The translations under genes and the position numbers were made by a program. The notes beneath the pieces are model-generated. The model was not told where the DNA came from. It saw nothing but the letters and a program-made list of their open reading frames with translations, and did no database searches. A stretch of 64,000 nt of DNA from Flavisolibacter longurius. GTDB lineage: Bacteria; Bacteroidota; Bacteroidia; Chitinophagales; Chitinophagaceae. The DNA is taken from the NCBI GenBank assembly GCA_014163555.1, contig JACJGO010000014.1, positions 78,360-142,359 of the forward strand, in the 5' to 3' direction. Of the stretch, positions 1 to 8,742 are shown piece by piece; position 1 is the stretch's first letter; each line of letters starts with the position of its first letter.

Positions 1-1053
1 GGAATGATAAGGGAAGTGCAACATAAGGTCCTGCTGCATCACGACATCGGACACACGTCTTTCTTCCAGTACCGGGTGCAAAAAAGGTTTGCGTGGTGTA
101 GAAACCCCTTTGAAAACGCCGCGGGGAAAATCCATAAACTCCCGGAAATTATGAATGCGACCACCAGGAATGATGTTATCCCGTTTGGTAAGATTCAGCT
201 TTCGTATCAGGAATTCCAGTAAACCTGGGTCCATTTCTTTGTCGTACACAAAGCGCACTGGCTTACCCTTGCGACGGTTTTTCAAACCCTTCTCAATTTT
301 TTCCATTAACGTGGTGGATACATCGTTATCGATATCGATCTCTGCATCCTTGGTGACTTTAAACACACTTGCCTGGTACTGGTCGTAACCAAAATAGTTA
401 AAGATCTCAGGCAGATTGAAACGAATCACATCTTCCAGCAATATGATGTGCTGTTCGTTATCAGGGGAAGGTAGCAATAGAAAACGATTTAATACCCGGG
501 AGGGTACTTCAATAATCGAATACATCCGCTTCAGTGCACTTTCTTTTTTCCACATGACGACGCCCAGGTAAATGGACTTGTCTCGCAGGTAGGGAAGTTC
601 AGGAATGCTTTCGATCATCAGCGGAATTATGTTCGAGCTGACTTCTTCGTCGTAGTAGGTTGTAATAAATTCCTGCTGTTCTTCGTTCAGCTCTTTTTCT
701 GTTACCAGGTAAATTTTTTGTTCTTTCAGCTCCTCAATGATTACCTCCCAAATCCGGTTAAATTCACTTTGCTGGTTCAGTACTGTAATCTGGATCTCTT
801 CGAGGATTTTATCCGGTTCGGCTTCGAGGTGCATTTTTGCCTTGCTGCCAAATTTGATCATGCGTTTGAGCGTTGCCACCCGTACGCGAAAAAATTCATC
901 AAGATTGTTCGAAAAAATTCCAAGGAAACGAATACGTTCACGCAGGGGAACCGAAGGATCCGCCGCTTCCTGCAGCACCCTGGCATTGAACGACAGCCAA
1001 CTAATGTCCCGCGGAATACTTTTACTTTTTTGTGAGGCCATACGGATATCCAT
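1..1053 (-). CDS. ppk1: Polyphosphate kinase 1 (N-terminal half; runs off the left edge)
   Basis: The product would make inorganic polyphosphate from ATP. Read from the complement, the frame stays open from a start near 1053 to base 1, giving about 350 residues of a family usually near 690. The N-terminal domain is clear: a stretch containing SWLSFNARVLQEA, then ERIRFLGIFSNNLDEFFRVRV, as in the PPK N and middle domains. Further on is PGGRIHNFREFMDFP, typical of the part leading into the catalytic half. The catalytic phosphohistidine region lies outside the window. Two in-frame ATGs (1053 and 1041) are possible starts and nothing upstream decides between them. A heptose-nucleotide gene lies upstream on the same strand. 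Confidence 0.9.
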   Translation of the reverse strand, partial: MDIRMASQKSKSIPRDISWLSFNARVLQEAADPSVPLRERIRFLGIFSNNLDEFFRVRVATLKRMIKFGSKAKMHLEAEPDKILEEIQITVLNQQSEFNRIWEVIIEELKEQKIYLVTEKELNEEQQEFITTYYDEEVSSNIIPLMIESIPELPYLRDKSIYLGVVMWKKESALKRMYSIIEVPSRVLNRFLLLPSPDNEQHIILLEDVIRFNLPEIFNYFGYDQYQASVFKVTKDAEIDIDNDVSTTLMEKIEKGLKNRRKGKPVRFVYDKEMDPGLLEFLIRKLNLTKRDNIIPGGRIHNFREFMDFPRGVFKGVSTPRKPFLHPVLEERRVSDVVMQQDLMLHFPYHS

Positions 1054-1170
1054 ACTATCAATAAATATACCCAATCCAAAATGGAAAGGCAAGGACAATC
1101 TGTGAGTGATGAGAAGGAACAGTCCTTCGCCTTACGCTTTACGCGAAAGCAGACCTGTATAATCAGTGAT

Positions 1171-1659
1171 CTAACTTTTCATTTTTTCAATGATGGACGT
1201 AGTGGAGAAGCCTTTTAAAATAGGGTTAATGACAACTTTTCCTCCGTTTTCAATAACCTCTTTGGCACCGGCAATTTCTTCTACTTTGTAATCACCGCCT
1301 TTCACCAAAACATCCGGCATGATGGAAATAATCAGTTCACGGGGAGTGGGTTCTGAAAAAATGGTTACGGCATCCACAACCCCCAATGCAGCCATAACAG
1401 TGGCCCGGGCTTTTTCGCCATTTACAGGGCGGGATTCTCCTTTCAGTCTTTTGACGGATGCATCCGAATTCAAACCCACCACCAGAACATCACCCTGTTT
1501 GGACGCTTCAGATAGCGATGCAATGTGACCGGCATGAAGAATATCAAAGCAGCCATTGGTAAACACAACTGATTTGCCGGATGCATGCCATTCGGCAACC
1601 TTCTGCTGCAGATCAGAGAGGGACAATATCTTCGTCTGAAAGTCGTGCTCGGGCTTCAC
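1171..1659 (-). CDS. rfaE2: D-glycero-beta-D-manno-heptose 1-phosphate adenylyltransferase (RfaE domain II)
   Basis: This would form ADP-heptose for lipopolysaccharide core synthesis in the cytoplasm. It is the stand-alone nucleotidyltransferase half of HldE, about 162 residues, with the family's FTNGCFDILHAGH stretch (the HxGH nucleotide-binding motif), GLNSDASVKRLKG, and a C-terminal LVKGGDY followed by GFSTTSII. The frame extends upstream to 1839, but that extension reads like shadow of the overlapping membrane-protein gene. I chose the GTG at 1659 because it leaves about nine residues before the conserved start of the domain, as in relatives. A TTG at 1626 is the alternative. It overlaps the end of the upstream gene, so the two are probably translationally coupled. 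Confidence 0.84.
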   Translation of the reverse strand: MKPEHDFQTKILSLSDLQQKVAEWHASGKSVVFTNGCFDILHAGHIASLSEASKQGDVLVVGLNSDASVKRLKGESRPVNGEKARATVMAALGVVDAVTIFSEPTPRELIISIMPDVLVKGGDYKVEEIAGAKEVIENGGKVVINPILKGFSTTSIIEKMKS

Positions 1660-2665
1660 TTTGTTTTTTGTTTTTATTGTAAAAGGAAAAAAGTGCACTA
1701 AACAAAAGACCGCCAAAAATAATGATGATGGTTTGCACAGTCCAGAGCAACCAGCCAAGGGCATTTCCAAATGTGGTGGCATCAATGCCATAAAGTCCAA
1801 CCAGTTTGGAAACCAGCAGAGGATAAGCACCAATACCACCGGGGGTGATGATCATGGCAACACTACCCACAGCAAGTGTGGTGAGTCCCCCGCCCAATCC
1901 CATGGGAGCCGTTTCCTGCAATGCATAGATGCCAACCGTAGTGCTGCCGTAATACATGAGCCAAATAAATACGGTGTGAAAAAGAAACCAGCCTTTGTGC
2001 TTGATAAAACGGATACTGGTGAGCCCATGCAAAACACCGGTAATGATTTCTTTAATTTTTCCAACAGCGTCGATATGACCAAATCGTTTCAGCAGGATAT
2101 AAAGCAACAGAAGAAATAGAAAAAACCCTCCGGCATAAAGCAGGATTTTGCCAACCGAAGTTTGGCCGGCACCATTTTGAAAAAAGTTGCCAAACAAAGA
2201 GGAAACAAAATCGCCTACAATATGACCTTGGAGAATAAGCGCCGCCATAAAGGCAACAAACAAACAAATGACATCAACTGCCCGTTCCATGACGATGGTT
2301 CCAACCAATCGGTCAGCCCTTACTTTTTCGTACCGTGCCAGCAGGGTGCATTTTACCACTTCACCCAAACGGGGTACACCGGCATTCACCAGGTAGCCAA
2401 TCATCACAGCTGCAAACGTGTTGAACTTTGACGGGTGGTAACCCATTGGCTCCATCAGGATACGCCAACGCAAGGCACGACTGTAGTGACTGAGTAGCAG
2501 CATGGCACTAACGGGAATGATCAGCCAAAGCCTTGCTCTTTGCAGCGCTTCCTTTATTTGAAACCATTCCGATTCATTGATCTTACGAACCGAGAGCCAG
2601 ACAAATAGTATTCCCAGTCCCAGAAAAAAAACGTATTGCAATATGGTTACAACGGGTTTTTTCAT
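1613..2665 (-). CDS. Flippase-like integral membrane protein (UPF0104 / lysylphosphatidylglycerol synthase TM family)
   Basis: This is a 350-residue inner-membrane protein with about eight hydrophobic segments, beginning MKKPVVTILQYVFFLGLGILFVWLSV. It resembles the transmembrane domain of MprF-like flippases and AglD-type proteins: conserved pieces such as NAGVPRLGEVVKCTLLARY, ERAVDVICLF and a late ITPGGIGAYPLL are typical. The soluble lysyl-transfer domain of MprF is absent, so only a lipid-translocation or scaffold role is suggested. It is followed by, and overlaps, the RfaE2 gene, which hints at envelope lipid or LPS assembly, but no substrate can be read from the sequence. Confidence 0.82.
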   Translation of the reverse strand: MKKPVVTILQYVFFLGLGILFVWLSVRKINESEWFQIKEALQRARLWLIIPVSAMLLLSHYSRALRWRILMEPMGYHPSKFNTFAAVMIGYLVNAGVPRLGEVVKCTLLARYEKVRADRLVGTIVMERAVDVICLFVAFMAALILQGHIVGDFVSSLFGNFFQNGAGQTSVGKILLYAGGFFLFLLLLYILLKRFGHIDAVGKIKEIITGVLHGLTSIRFIKHKGWFLFHTVFIWLMYYGSTTVGIYALQETAPMGLGGGLTTLAVGSVAMIITPGGIGAYPLLVSKLVGLYGIDATTFGNALGWLLWTVQTIIIIFGGLLFSALFSFYNKNKKQSEARARLSDEDIVPL

Positions 2666-2831
2666 GCGGGGTGAAGATAGGAATTGAATACCGAACAGAC
2701 GAACAAGGAATGGTGAACGCTGATGTTATTGTGTTCCAGATTCCAATCTTCAGCTAAGTCTTCCAATCAATTGTAGATAAAGTGAATTGAAATGCGTGGC
2801 GTCCAACTTACATATTTCTTTTTGTAATGGT

Positions 2832-3176
2832 CTATAGCTTGTTTCCATCCTTTGGGAACACAATCCAAGGTTTAAATGTTTTAGCTTCTTCAAACGGGAG
2901 AGAGCAATATGAAATAATCACGACCACGTCACCAGTCATGCCTTTGCGGGCAGCCGGTCCGTTAAGGCAACAAACACCGGAACCCCGCTTTCCTTTGATG
3001 AGATAGGTATCGAGACGTTCGCCATTGTTGACATTCACAACGGTTACTTTTTCGTTCTCAATGAAATTAGCGGCATCCATCAGGTCTTCATCCAGTGTCA
3101 GGCTACCTACATAGTGCAGGTTAGCTTCCGTAATTACAGCCCTGTGAACCTTTGATTTTAAAACAGAAATGTTCAT
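2832..3176 (-). CDS. panD: Aspartate 1-decarboxylase
   Basis: The enzyme makes beta-alanine from aspartate for pantothenate and CoA synthesis. It is 114 residues from the ATG at 3176, matching the short family length. An upstream in-frame ATG at 3206 adds ten residues unlike the family, so I prefer 3176. The self-cleavage site is visible as HYVGSLTLD: the chain is cut between Gly and Ser to create the pyruvoyl group. [14 protein letters not shown] and GDVVVIISY are also family-typical. It follows panC by 38 bases on the same strand, so the two form a panC-panD operon. A TAACTTTG box just before the ATG could be an internal promoter. Confidence 0.93.
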   Translation of the reverse strand: MNISVLKSKVHRAVITEANLHYVGSLTLDEDLMDAANFIENEKVTVVNVNNGERLDTYLIKGKRGSGVCCLNGPAARKGMTGDVVVIISYCSLPFEEAKTFKPWIVFPKDGNKL

Positions 3177-3214
3177 AGCAGGTGCAAAGTTAGGCAGGGT
3201 ACGCAAAGTGAATG

Positions 3215-4054
3215 TTAATTGAGTGGCAGGTTGTCGATCAGGCGGATATCATCGAGGGAGGCTGCAACCAATGCAATCAGGGATTGAGAGGGACTTTTAG
3301 CCGGGAGGAGAGTGCCCGTATCGGCAATTTCAAAATAGTCAACCTTAAACCCTTTTGCTGTTAGGGCCTGTTCAGCATTTTTCTTGATGGCTTCCAAAGG
3401 CTGATGCGCTAATTCCTGTTTGGCCTTTTGCAAAGCATCGTAAAGTGCAGGCGCCTTTGCCCTTTGCATAGGGCTCAGCCGCAGGTTGCGGCTGCTCATG
3501 GCCAATCCATCTGCTTCACGAATGGTAGGGGCTGTAATCAAAACAACATCCTGCCGGTTGGTGAGGGAGAGCATTTTTTGTATGACCTGGCATTGCTGGT
3601 AATCTTTCTGGCCCAAAAAAAGTTTATCCGGATTAACAATCTCCAACAGCCGGTCCACCACCTGGCATACGCCCTGGAAATGTCCGGGCCTGTATTGTCC
3701 TTCCAGGACTGTCTCCAATGTTCCCAATGCATAGTTTTTTGCAAGGTAGCCTGACGGGTAAATTTCATCCTTGGATGGCAGAAACAAGACATCGCAACCA
3801 GCTTTATGGAGCTGTTCAATGTCTTTTTCAATGGTGATAGGGTATTTAGAAAAGTCGTCCGGATTGTTGAACTGTGTCGGGTTTACAAAAATGCTGCAGA
3901 CAACCAGGTCGCTTTCGCTGCCTGCAATTTGCAACAAGGAAAGGTGGCCATCGTGCAGGGCGCCCATAGTGGGAACGAAACTTACGGTTTTCCCTTCCTG
4001 TTGGTGCTGAAATAGATAGTGCGAAAGGCTGGCTGCCTGTTTGAAAAGAATCAT
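3215..4054 (-). CDS. panC: Pantothenate synthetase (pantoate-beta-alanine ligase)
   Basis: This ATP-dependent ligase joins pantoate and beta-alanine. The 279-residue length is normal. Family motifs are present: [15 protein letters not shown] (the HxGH-type nucleotidyltransferase site), [23 protein letters not shown], the [14 protein letters not shown] block and the late [12 protein letters not shown] (KMSKS-like position). It heads the operon with panD, which supplies its beta-alanine. The start at 4054 is 88 bases from the divergent gene at 4143, leaving room for divergent promoters. Confidence 0.96.
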   Translation of the reverse strand: MILFKQAASLSHYLFQHQQEGKTVSFVPTMGALHDGHLSLLQIAGSESDLVVCSIFVNPTQFNNPDDFSKYPITIEKDIEQLHKAGCDVLFLPSKDEIYPSGYLAKNYALGTLETVLEGQYRPGHFQGVCQVVDRLLEIVNPDKLFLGQKDYQQCQVIQKMLSLTNRQDVVLITAPTIREADGLAMSSRNLRLSPMQRAKAPALYDALQKAKQELAHQPLEAIKKNAEQALTAKGFKVDYFEIADTGTLLPAKSPSQSLIALVAASLDDIRLIDNLPLN

Positions 4055-4102
4055 GCCGGTGGTTTAGCAACGTGTAAATGATACCGAACAAAAATAAATG
4101 CT

Positions 4103-4110
4103 TACCTTTG
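4103..4110 (+). promoter_or_regulatory. Bacteroidetes-type -7 box (TACCTTTG)
   Basis: TACCTTTG matches the TAnnTTTG -7 consensus and lies 33 bases before the ATG of the starch-synthase-like gene, in the divergent space with panC. No convincing -33 TTTG was found at the usual distance. Confidence 0.5.
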
Positions 4111-4142
4111 CAACCTTTCTGTTTTATCTAAAACACGTATAA

Positions 4143-4958
4143 ATGTCAGCAAAGAAAAGAATTTTATTTATTGCCAACGAAATGTCTCCTTACCTCGAGT
4201 TGACCGAATTTTCAGAAGTAGTAAATAAGCTGGCAATCAAAGCGAATGATGGCGGATTTGAAGTCCGTTGCATTATGCCACGCTTTGGTGCTATTAACGA
4301 ACGTCGTCACCGCCTGCATGAGGTGGTGCGTCTTTCAGGTATCAACATTTCTATCGATAACGAAGATTTTCCTTTACAGATCAAAGTGGCATCCCTTCCC
4401 AATGCCCGTTTGCAGGTATATTTTCTGGACAACGAAGACCTTTTTAAGCGCAAACATATTTTTACGGACGAGAATGAAAGCTGGTTTGATGACAACGGCT
4501 TGCGGACCGTATTTTTCTGTAAAGGCGCTTTGGAAACGGTAAAAAAATTCGGCTGGCCTCCTGATATCATTCACTGCAGTGGATGGATGACTGGCCTGAT
4601 TCCTATGTACCTGAAAACGGTGTATAAAAAAGAGCCTGTCTTTGCACACAGCAAAGTTATTTATACCATTGGGCAAACAACCTTCAAAGAAAAGCTGGAA
4701 GCGGATTTCCTGAAAAAAGCACAGATTGGCACCATGCTAAAAGACAAGGATTTTGAACCTTTTAAAGATGCCAACAACCAGTCCCTGATGCGGATTGGCG
4801 CTACGTATGCCGATGCCATCACTTTTGGTTCAGATAGCCCCGACAAAAAGCTGGTTGAAGAGTTCGCGAAAGTGAAAGGCAAGAAGACGTTACCCTATAA
4901 TGAAGAATCTGATTTAACAGACTATTTACAACTGTATGGCGATCTTGCGAGCAAGTAA
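4143..4958 (+). CDS. Degenerate glycogen/starch synthase N-terminal domain protein
   Basis: The 271-residue product resembles only the GT5 N-terminal half of glycogen synthase: it starts RILFIANEMSPY, has EVRCIMPRFGAINERRHRLHEVV and DIIHCSGWMTGLIPMYLK in the expected order, and lacks the C-terminal GT1 half. The KxGGL ADP-glucose loop that follows the first strand in true enzymes is replaced by LELTEFSEVV, and the HAHDWH-like block reads HCSGWM. These losses argue against glucosyl transfer; a binding or regulatory role is more likely, but this is inference. Short GT5-only proteins are common in Bacteroidetes. The DUF4270 lipoprotein gene starts 21 bases downstream, so they probably share a transcript. 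Confidence 0.8.
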   Translation: MSAKKRILFIANEMSPYLELTEFSEVVNKLAIKANDGGFEVRCIMPRFGAINERRHRLHEVVRLSGINISIDNEDFPLQIKVASLPNARLQVYFLDNEDLFKRKHIFTDENESWFDDNGLRTVFFCKGALETVKKFGWPPDIIHCSGWMTGLIPMYLKTVYKKEPVFAHSKVIYTIGQTTFKEKLEADFLKKAQIGTMLKDKDFEPFKDANNQSLMRIGATYADAITFGSDSPDKKLVEEFAKVKGKKTLPYNEESDLTDYLQLYGDLASK

Positions 4959-4979
4959 TTTTATCTACTCACAGATTAA

Positions 4980-6404
4980 TTGTTGGATGTGAAGCTCAAA
5001 GTTTTGGCCGCTCTTCTTCCGTTTGGATTTGCTTTTTTTCTTTACTCCTGCACAAAACTAAATGAGCCCACAGAACTAGGCGATGAACTGTTACCGGTTG
5101 TTGATAATGTAAATACATTCGATACAACACTGGAACTTCAGGCGAGTTATTATCCGTTTAATGATTCCAGCCGTAACCTGATCAGCGAGAACATGGCCCT
5201 TGGTAAAATCAACGATCCGGTTTTTGGTACCACCACTGCGGATATGTATTTTAATCTAAGCAGCCGGGTGTACAATGCTTCTCCGTTTTATAATAAAGAT
5301 TCTGTACTTGGCATTGATTCGGTTTTCCTGACATTGGCATATGCCGGGTCATATGGTGATACAGCTAGCGGAAGCAGCCGGGTAAATGTTGATGTGGCAG
5401 AAATTCTTCAGGATAATGGCTTTAACGATACAACACTTTATCGTTATGATCAATCCGGATTTACCACCGGTCCAGTTTTAGGAACCACCACTTTTACACC
5501 GTCACAGTTTAAAGATACCATCACGCTGATCCAGAAAAGAGATACCACAAAACTGGTGAATGTGTTGCGCATAAAGCTTTCCAATTCGTTAGGACAAAAG
5601 CTTGCACAATTTGATACTACCGGTAATGGCGGGTACAAAAGCGATTCGCTTTTCCGAACCCTGTTCCGTGGATTGGCTGTAAAAACTACAGATGTTAGTG
5701 GTCCCGGCGTATTGTCTTATTTCAATCCTGGCAACACAGTGTCTTCCTTAACGGTTTATTACCGCTACACAAAAGACGGTGTGAAGGATACTTCGTCAGC
5801 CGTTTTTCAGCACCTGACGTATAGCCAGGCCAATTCCATTCGGCGGACGGCAGGTGGGGAGTACCTGGCAAATCTGGCTAAGACCAATTCGGATCAATTG
5901 TATATTCAATCCGCTCCCCAAGGGTCGTATGTGGCCATTTCTGCTCCCGGCCTCAGTACTTTTCCAAATAAGATTATTCATCGTGCAGAACTGATTGCGG
6001 TAAAACTACCTTCTGCCGCAGAAAATATTTTTACTGTTCCAAACCGGTTGTTGCTTGATCATAAAGGGCCCACGGATACTGCATTTTTGTTCAGCCAGGA
6101 TATCCAGATCGAAGCTTCCGGATCACTGAATCTCTCCCAATTTGGCGGCACCCTGCGAAACGATAACAGTTACCGTTTCAACATAACCCGCTATTTACAA
6201 AGTATTGTTACCCGCAATGATCGAAACGATACGCTGCGTTTGTATGCACCGTTGCGCAGTACGCTTTTTGCCAAAACCATTGGGCAATATGTTTCCATAA
6301 CGAACCTGTCCAATATTGCGGCCGGCCGGGTTGTGCTGGCAGGTGTTAACCATCCCAATCCTGCATCACGCCTTCGCTTGCGCATAATTTATTCCAACTT
6401 ATAA
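4980..6404 (+). CDS. DUF4270 lipoprotein
   Basis: About 474 residues. The N-terminus has a hydrophobic stretch ending in FFLYSCTKLNEP, a lipobox with the Cys to be lipidated, so the mature protein should sit in the outer membrane or periplasm. The rest is rich in Asp, Thr and Ser with beta-strand-like repeats and phrases such as LGDELLP near the start and PNPASRLRLRIIYS at the end, as in DUF4270 proteins of Bacteroidetes. The function is not known. There is no good ATG: TTG 4980, TTG 4983 or GTG 4989 could start it. It is followed by a strong terminator and is probably co-transcribed with the starch-synthase-like gene. Confidence 0.82.
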   Translation: MLDVKLKVLAALLPFGFAFFLYSCTKLNEPTELGDELLPVVDNVNTFDTTLELQASYYPFNDSSRNLISENMALGKINDPVFGTTTADMYFNLSSRVYNASPFYNKDSVLGIDSVFLTLAYAGSYGDTASGSSRVNVDVAEILQDNGFNDTTLYRYDQSGFTTGPVLGTTTFTPSQFKDTITLIQKRDTTKLVNVLRIKLSNSLGQKLAQFDTTGNGGYKSDSLFRTLFRGLAVKTTDVSGPGVLSYFNPGNTVSSLTVYYRYTKDGVKDTSSAVFQHLTYSQANSIRRTAGGEYLANLAKTNSDQLYIQSAPQGSYVAISAPGLSTFPNKIIHRAELIAVKLPSAAENIFTVPNRLLLDHKGPTDTAFLFSQDIQIEASGSLNLSQFGGTLRNDNSYRFNITRYLQSIVTRNDRNDTLRLYAPLRSTLFAKTIGQYVSITNLSNIAAGRVVLAGVNHPNPASRLRLRIIYSNL

Positions 6405-6407
6405 TGT

Positions 6408-6441
6408 AATCGGGTGCTTATATTTGCACCCGATTTTCATT
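6408..6441 (+). terminator. Stem-loop terminator after the DUF4270 gene
   Basis: A 10-bp perfect stem (AATCGGGTGC at 6408-6417 with GCACCCGATT at 6426-6435), an 8-base loop, then TTCATTTTTT. The loop plus the first stem base spell TATATTTG, a perfect -7 promoter box pointing at metK. Confidence 0.85.
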
Positions 6442-6490
6442 TTTTCACAGGAAGAAAAACTTACCAAACCACAAATCTAAACTTCACTGA

Positions 6491-7744
6491 ATGCCTTATT
6501 TATTTACATCTGAAAGTGTTTCAGAAGGCCATCCCGACAAGGTTGCCGACCAGATTTCCGATGCCCTTATTGATCATTTCCTGGCGTTTGACCCTAATTC
6601 AAAAGTTGCTTGTGAAACGCTTGTTACAACCGGTCAGGTAGTATTGGCAGGTGAGGTCAAATCAAAAGCTTACCTCGATGTGCAGGAAATTGCCCGCCAG
6701 GTCATTCGCCGCATTGGTTATACCAAAAGCGAATACATGTTTGAAGCCAACTCCTGTGGAGTGCTTTCGGCCATTCACGAGCAATCATCCGATATCAATC
6801 AGGGTGTTGACCGTAAGAAAAAAGAAGAGCAGGGTGCTGGTGACCAGGGTATGATGTTTGGCTATGCTACAGCAGAAACAGAAGATTATATGCCGCTGGC
6901 ACTTGACCTGGCACATAAGCTTTTGCAGGAGCTGGCTTCCCTTCGCCGTGAAAATAAGCAGATCAAATACCTTCGTCCGGATGCAAAAAGCCAGGTTACG
7001 CTGGAATATGATGATAACAACCGCCCCATGCGGATTGATGCCATTGTAATTTCTACCCAGCATGATGATTTTGATACAGAAGCCAAAATGCAGGAGCGTA
7101 TCAATAAAGATATCATCTCGATCCTGATCCCCCGTGTCAAGTCAAAATATAAAAAATACGCAAAACTGTTCAACGACCAGATCAAGTATCACATCAACCC
7201 AACTGGTAAGTTTGTGATTGGGGGTCCGCACGGCGATACAGGTCTTACCGGCCGCAAGATCATCGTTGATACCTATGGTGGCAAGGGTGCTCACGGCGGT
7301 GGCGCTTTCAGCGGAAAAGATCCTTCTAAAGTTGACCGTTCGGCAGCCTATGCTACCCGGCACATTGCCAAAAACCTGGTAGCTGCCGGAGTTTGTGATG
7401 AAGTGCTTGTTCAGGTATCGTATGCCATTGGGGTAGCCCAGCCAATGGGTATTTATGTGAATACATACGGCACGGCTAAGGTTGACATGACAGATGGTGA
7501 AATTGCCAAGACGGTGGAAAGCATTTTCGATATGCGTCCTTACTTTATAGAGCAACGCCTGAAACTGCGCACACCTATTTACAGCGAAACCGCTGCCTAT
7601 GGCCACATGGGTCGTAAACCCGAAGTTGTAACAAAAGAATTCTTTTCTCCGGATGGTAAAACCATCAAGAAAAAAGTGGAGCTGTTTACCTGGGAAAAAC
7701 TCGATTATGTTGCCAAGGTGAAAAAAGCCTTCGGTATCCGATAA
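6491..7744 (+). CDS. metK: S-adenosylmethionine synthetase
   Basis: The enzyme makes S-adenosylmethionine from methionine and ATP in the cytoplasm. The 417-residue protein opens [24 protein letters not shown], with the catalytic His of GHPDK, and carries [11 protein letters not shown], the P-loop-like [15 protein letters not shown] and the [13 protein letters not shown] block, all diagnostic. The internal segment between the first two domains is longer than in the E. coli enzyme, as in Bacteroidetes homologues. Terminators lie on both sides, so it appears to be transcribed alone. No SAM riboswitch was recognised in the 90-base leader. Confidence 0.97.
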   Translation: MPYLFTSESVSEGHPDKVADQISDALIDHFLAFDPNSKVACETLVTTGQVVLAGEVKSKAYLDVQEIARQVIRRIGYTKSEYMFEANSCGVLSAIHEQSSDINQGVDRKKKEEQGAGDQGMMFGYATAETEDYMPLALDLAHKLLQELASLRRENKQIKYLRPDAKSQVTLEYDDNNRPMRIDAIVISTQHDDFDTEAKMQERINKDIISILIPRVKSKYKKYAKLFNDQIKYHINPTGKFVIGGPHGDTGLTGRKIIVDTYGGKGAHGGGAFSGKDPSKVDRSAAYATRHIAKNLVAAGVCDEVLVQVSYAIGVAQPMGIYVNTYGTAKVDMTDGEIAKTVESIFDMRPYFIEQRLKLRTPIYSETAAYGHMGRKPEVVTKEFFSPDGKTIKKKVELFTWEKLDYVAKVKKAFGIR

Positions 7745-7747
7745 ACG

Positions 7748-7774
7748 AAAAGGGTTGCGTTGCAGCCCTTTTTT
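7748..7774 (+). terminator. metK terminator
   Basis: GGGTTGC (7752-7758) pairs with GCAGCCC (7762-7768), one G-U pair, three-base loop, flanked by AAAA before and a run of six T after. Confidence 0.85.
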
Positions 7775-7800
7775 GTGCCGTTACGGAAGGTGTCAAAAAA

Positions 7801-7818
7801 TATACTTATCTTAGTATA
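7801..7818. promoter_or_regulatory. Candidate operator of the RES-Xre module
   Basis: TATACT-TATCTT-AGTATA is an inverted repeat with 6-bp arms and a 6-base spacer, 10 bases before the antitoxin ATG. Antitoxins of this family bind their own promoter, so this is a plausible autoregulatory site; binding is inferred. Confidence 0.45.
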
Positions 7819-7828
7819 AAATTAAACT

Positions 7829-8293
7829 ATGCAGGCAAAAGAAGCAGCCGTGGTGTACCAGACCCTGAACCCGCTTACCAGGGTTTCTTCCAAGCGGGCA
7901 AAAGTAATTCCGGTCTATCAATGGAACTCATTTGACAAGATCGATGCCATTAAAGAGGGGGTCTCCAAAGAAGAACTGGAAAACCTGAAAAACGGCGCCG
8001 AACTGGATTATGATACACTGGCAACTTTATTGAATGTGGCCAAAGCCACACTTCATGGGAAAAAAGGCAAGGCAAAATTCGATCAATACATCAGCGAACG
8101 GATCTTTCTGCTGGCCGATCTTTATTCGTACGGCTATGAAGTTTTTGGCGATCGCCAGAAGTTCAATACCTGGATGAAAAAAGAAAACAGGGCCCTCGGT
8201 GGCATTACGCCGTTAAGCCTCATTGATACACTCTACGGCATAGAAGAAGTGCGCCACCTTATTGGAAGAATCGAATACGGAGTGTATAGCTGA
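7829..8293 (+). CDS. Antitoxin, Xre/MbcA/ParS type (RES-Xre module)
   Basis: The 154-residue protein would neutralise the RES toxin encoded next. The C-terminal half is the ParS/MbcA toxin-binding domain (DUF2384): FGDRQKFNTWMKKENRALGG, then TPLSLIDTLYGIEEVRHLIG and GRIEYGV. The N-terminal half (residues about 35-75, VSKEELENLKNGAELDYDTLATLLNVAKATL) is a helix-turn-helix of the Xre-like kind. The stop codon shares one base with the toxin start (TGATG), so translation is coupled and antitoxin is made first, the usual order. A palindrome just upstream may be its operator. Confidence 0.88.
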   Translation: MQAKEAAVVYQTLNPLTRVSSKRAKVIPVYQWNSFDKIDAIKEGVSKEELENLKNGAELDYDTLATLLNVAKATLHGKKGKAKFDQYISERIFLLADLYSYGYEVFGDRQKFNTWMKKENRALGGITPLSLIDTLYGIEEVRHLIGRIEYGVYS

Positions 8294-8742
8294 TGATTGT
8301 TTACCATTTGGGAAGCACAAAATTTGCCCGCCAACTGACAGGAGAGGGGGCAAAGTTGCACGGAGGCCGGTGGAATAATATTGGCCAACCTTGTATATAC
8401 GCTTCCGGAGCCAAATCGCTTTGCGTGCTGGAATATGCCGCTAATGTGTCTATCGATGAAATGAATCCCAATCTTTCGTTTACCGCCTACGAGATACCGA
8501 ATGATAGCTGGGCTGTTTTTACCCCAAAAGATTTGCCAGCAGGCTGGCAGGATGTGCCCTCTCCGGCAGAAGTGAAAGAATGGGGTACACGGCAACTGCA
8601 GAAACACCTGGCCCTGCGTCTCCCTTCGGTGATTGTTCCCTCTGAATACAACTTTCTCCTGAATCCCTTACACCCGGATTTCAGAAATGTGCGCATTATA
8701 GAAGTAGAGCCCTTTACTTTTGACAGGCGAATCAAAAAATAA
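8293..8742 (+). CDS. RES-domain toxin (ParT/MbcT-like)
   Basis: 149 residues with the RES fold signature: an Arg in HGGRWNN, a Tyr in CIYAS, a Glu in SLCVLEYA, and a Ser in the LPSVIVPSEYNFLLNP block. Characterised members act on NAD+ (phosphorolysis/hydrolysis) or ADP-ribosylate Prs; which applies here cannot be read from sequence. The C-terminal NPLHPDFRNVRII is also typical. All the defining residues are present, so the toxin looks intact. The pair sits between metK and a housekeeping rRNA methyltransferase with no mobile-element genes nearby. Confidence 0.88.
   Translation: MIVYHLGSTKFARQLTGEGAKLHGGRWNNIGQPCIYASGAKSLCVLEYAANVSIDEMNPNLSFTAYEIPNDSWAVFTPKDLPAGWQDVPSPAEVKEWGTRQLQKHLALRLPSVIVPSEYNFLLNPLHPDFRNVRIIEVEPFTFDRRIKK

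Noticed and set aside
858..1079. A 73-codon minus-strand frame overlapping the start of ppk1
   Set aside because: The neighbouring frame gives textbook PPK sequence; this one does not resemble any protein.
1661..2119. A 152-codon plus-strand frame opposite the flippase-like gene
   Set aside because: Composition and position fit an antisense shadow of the membrane protein gene.
6441..6490. A SAM riboswitch in the metK leader
   Set aside because: The leader after the terminator is only about 50 bases and has no multi-stem structure of any known SAM class.
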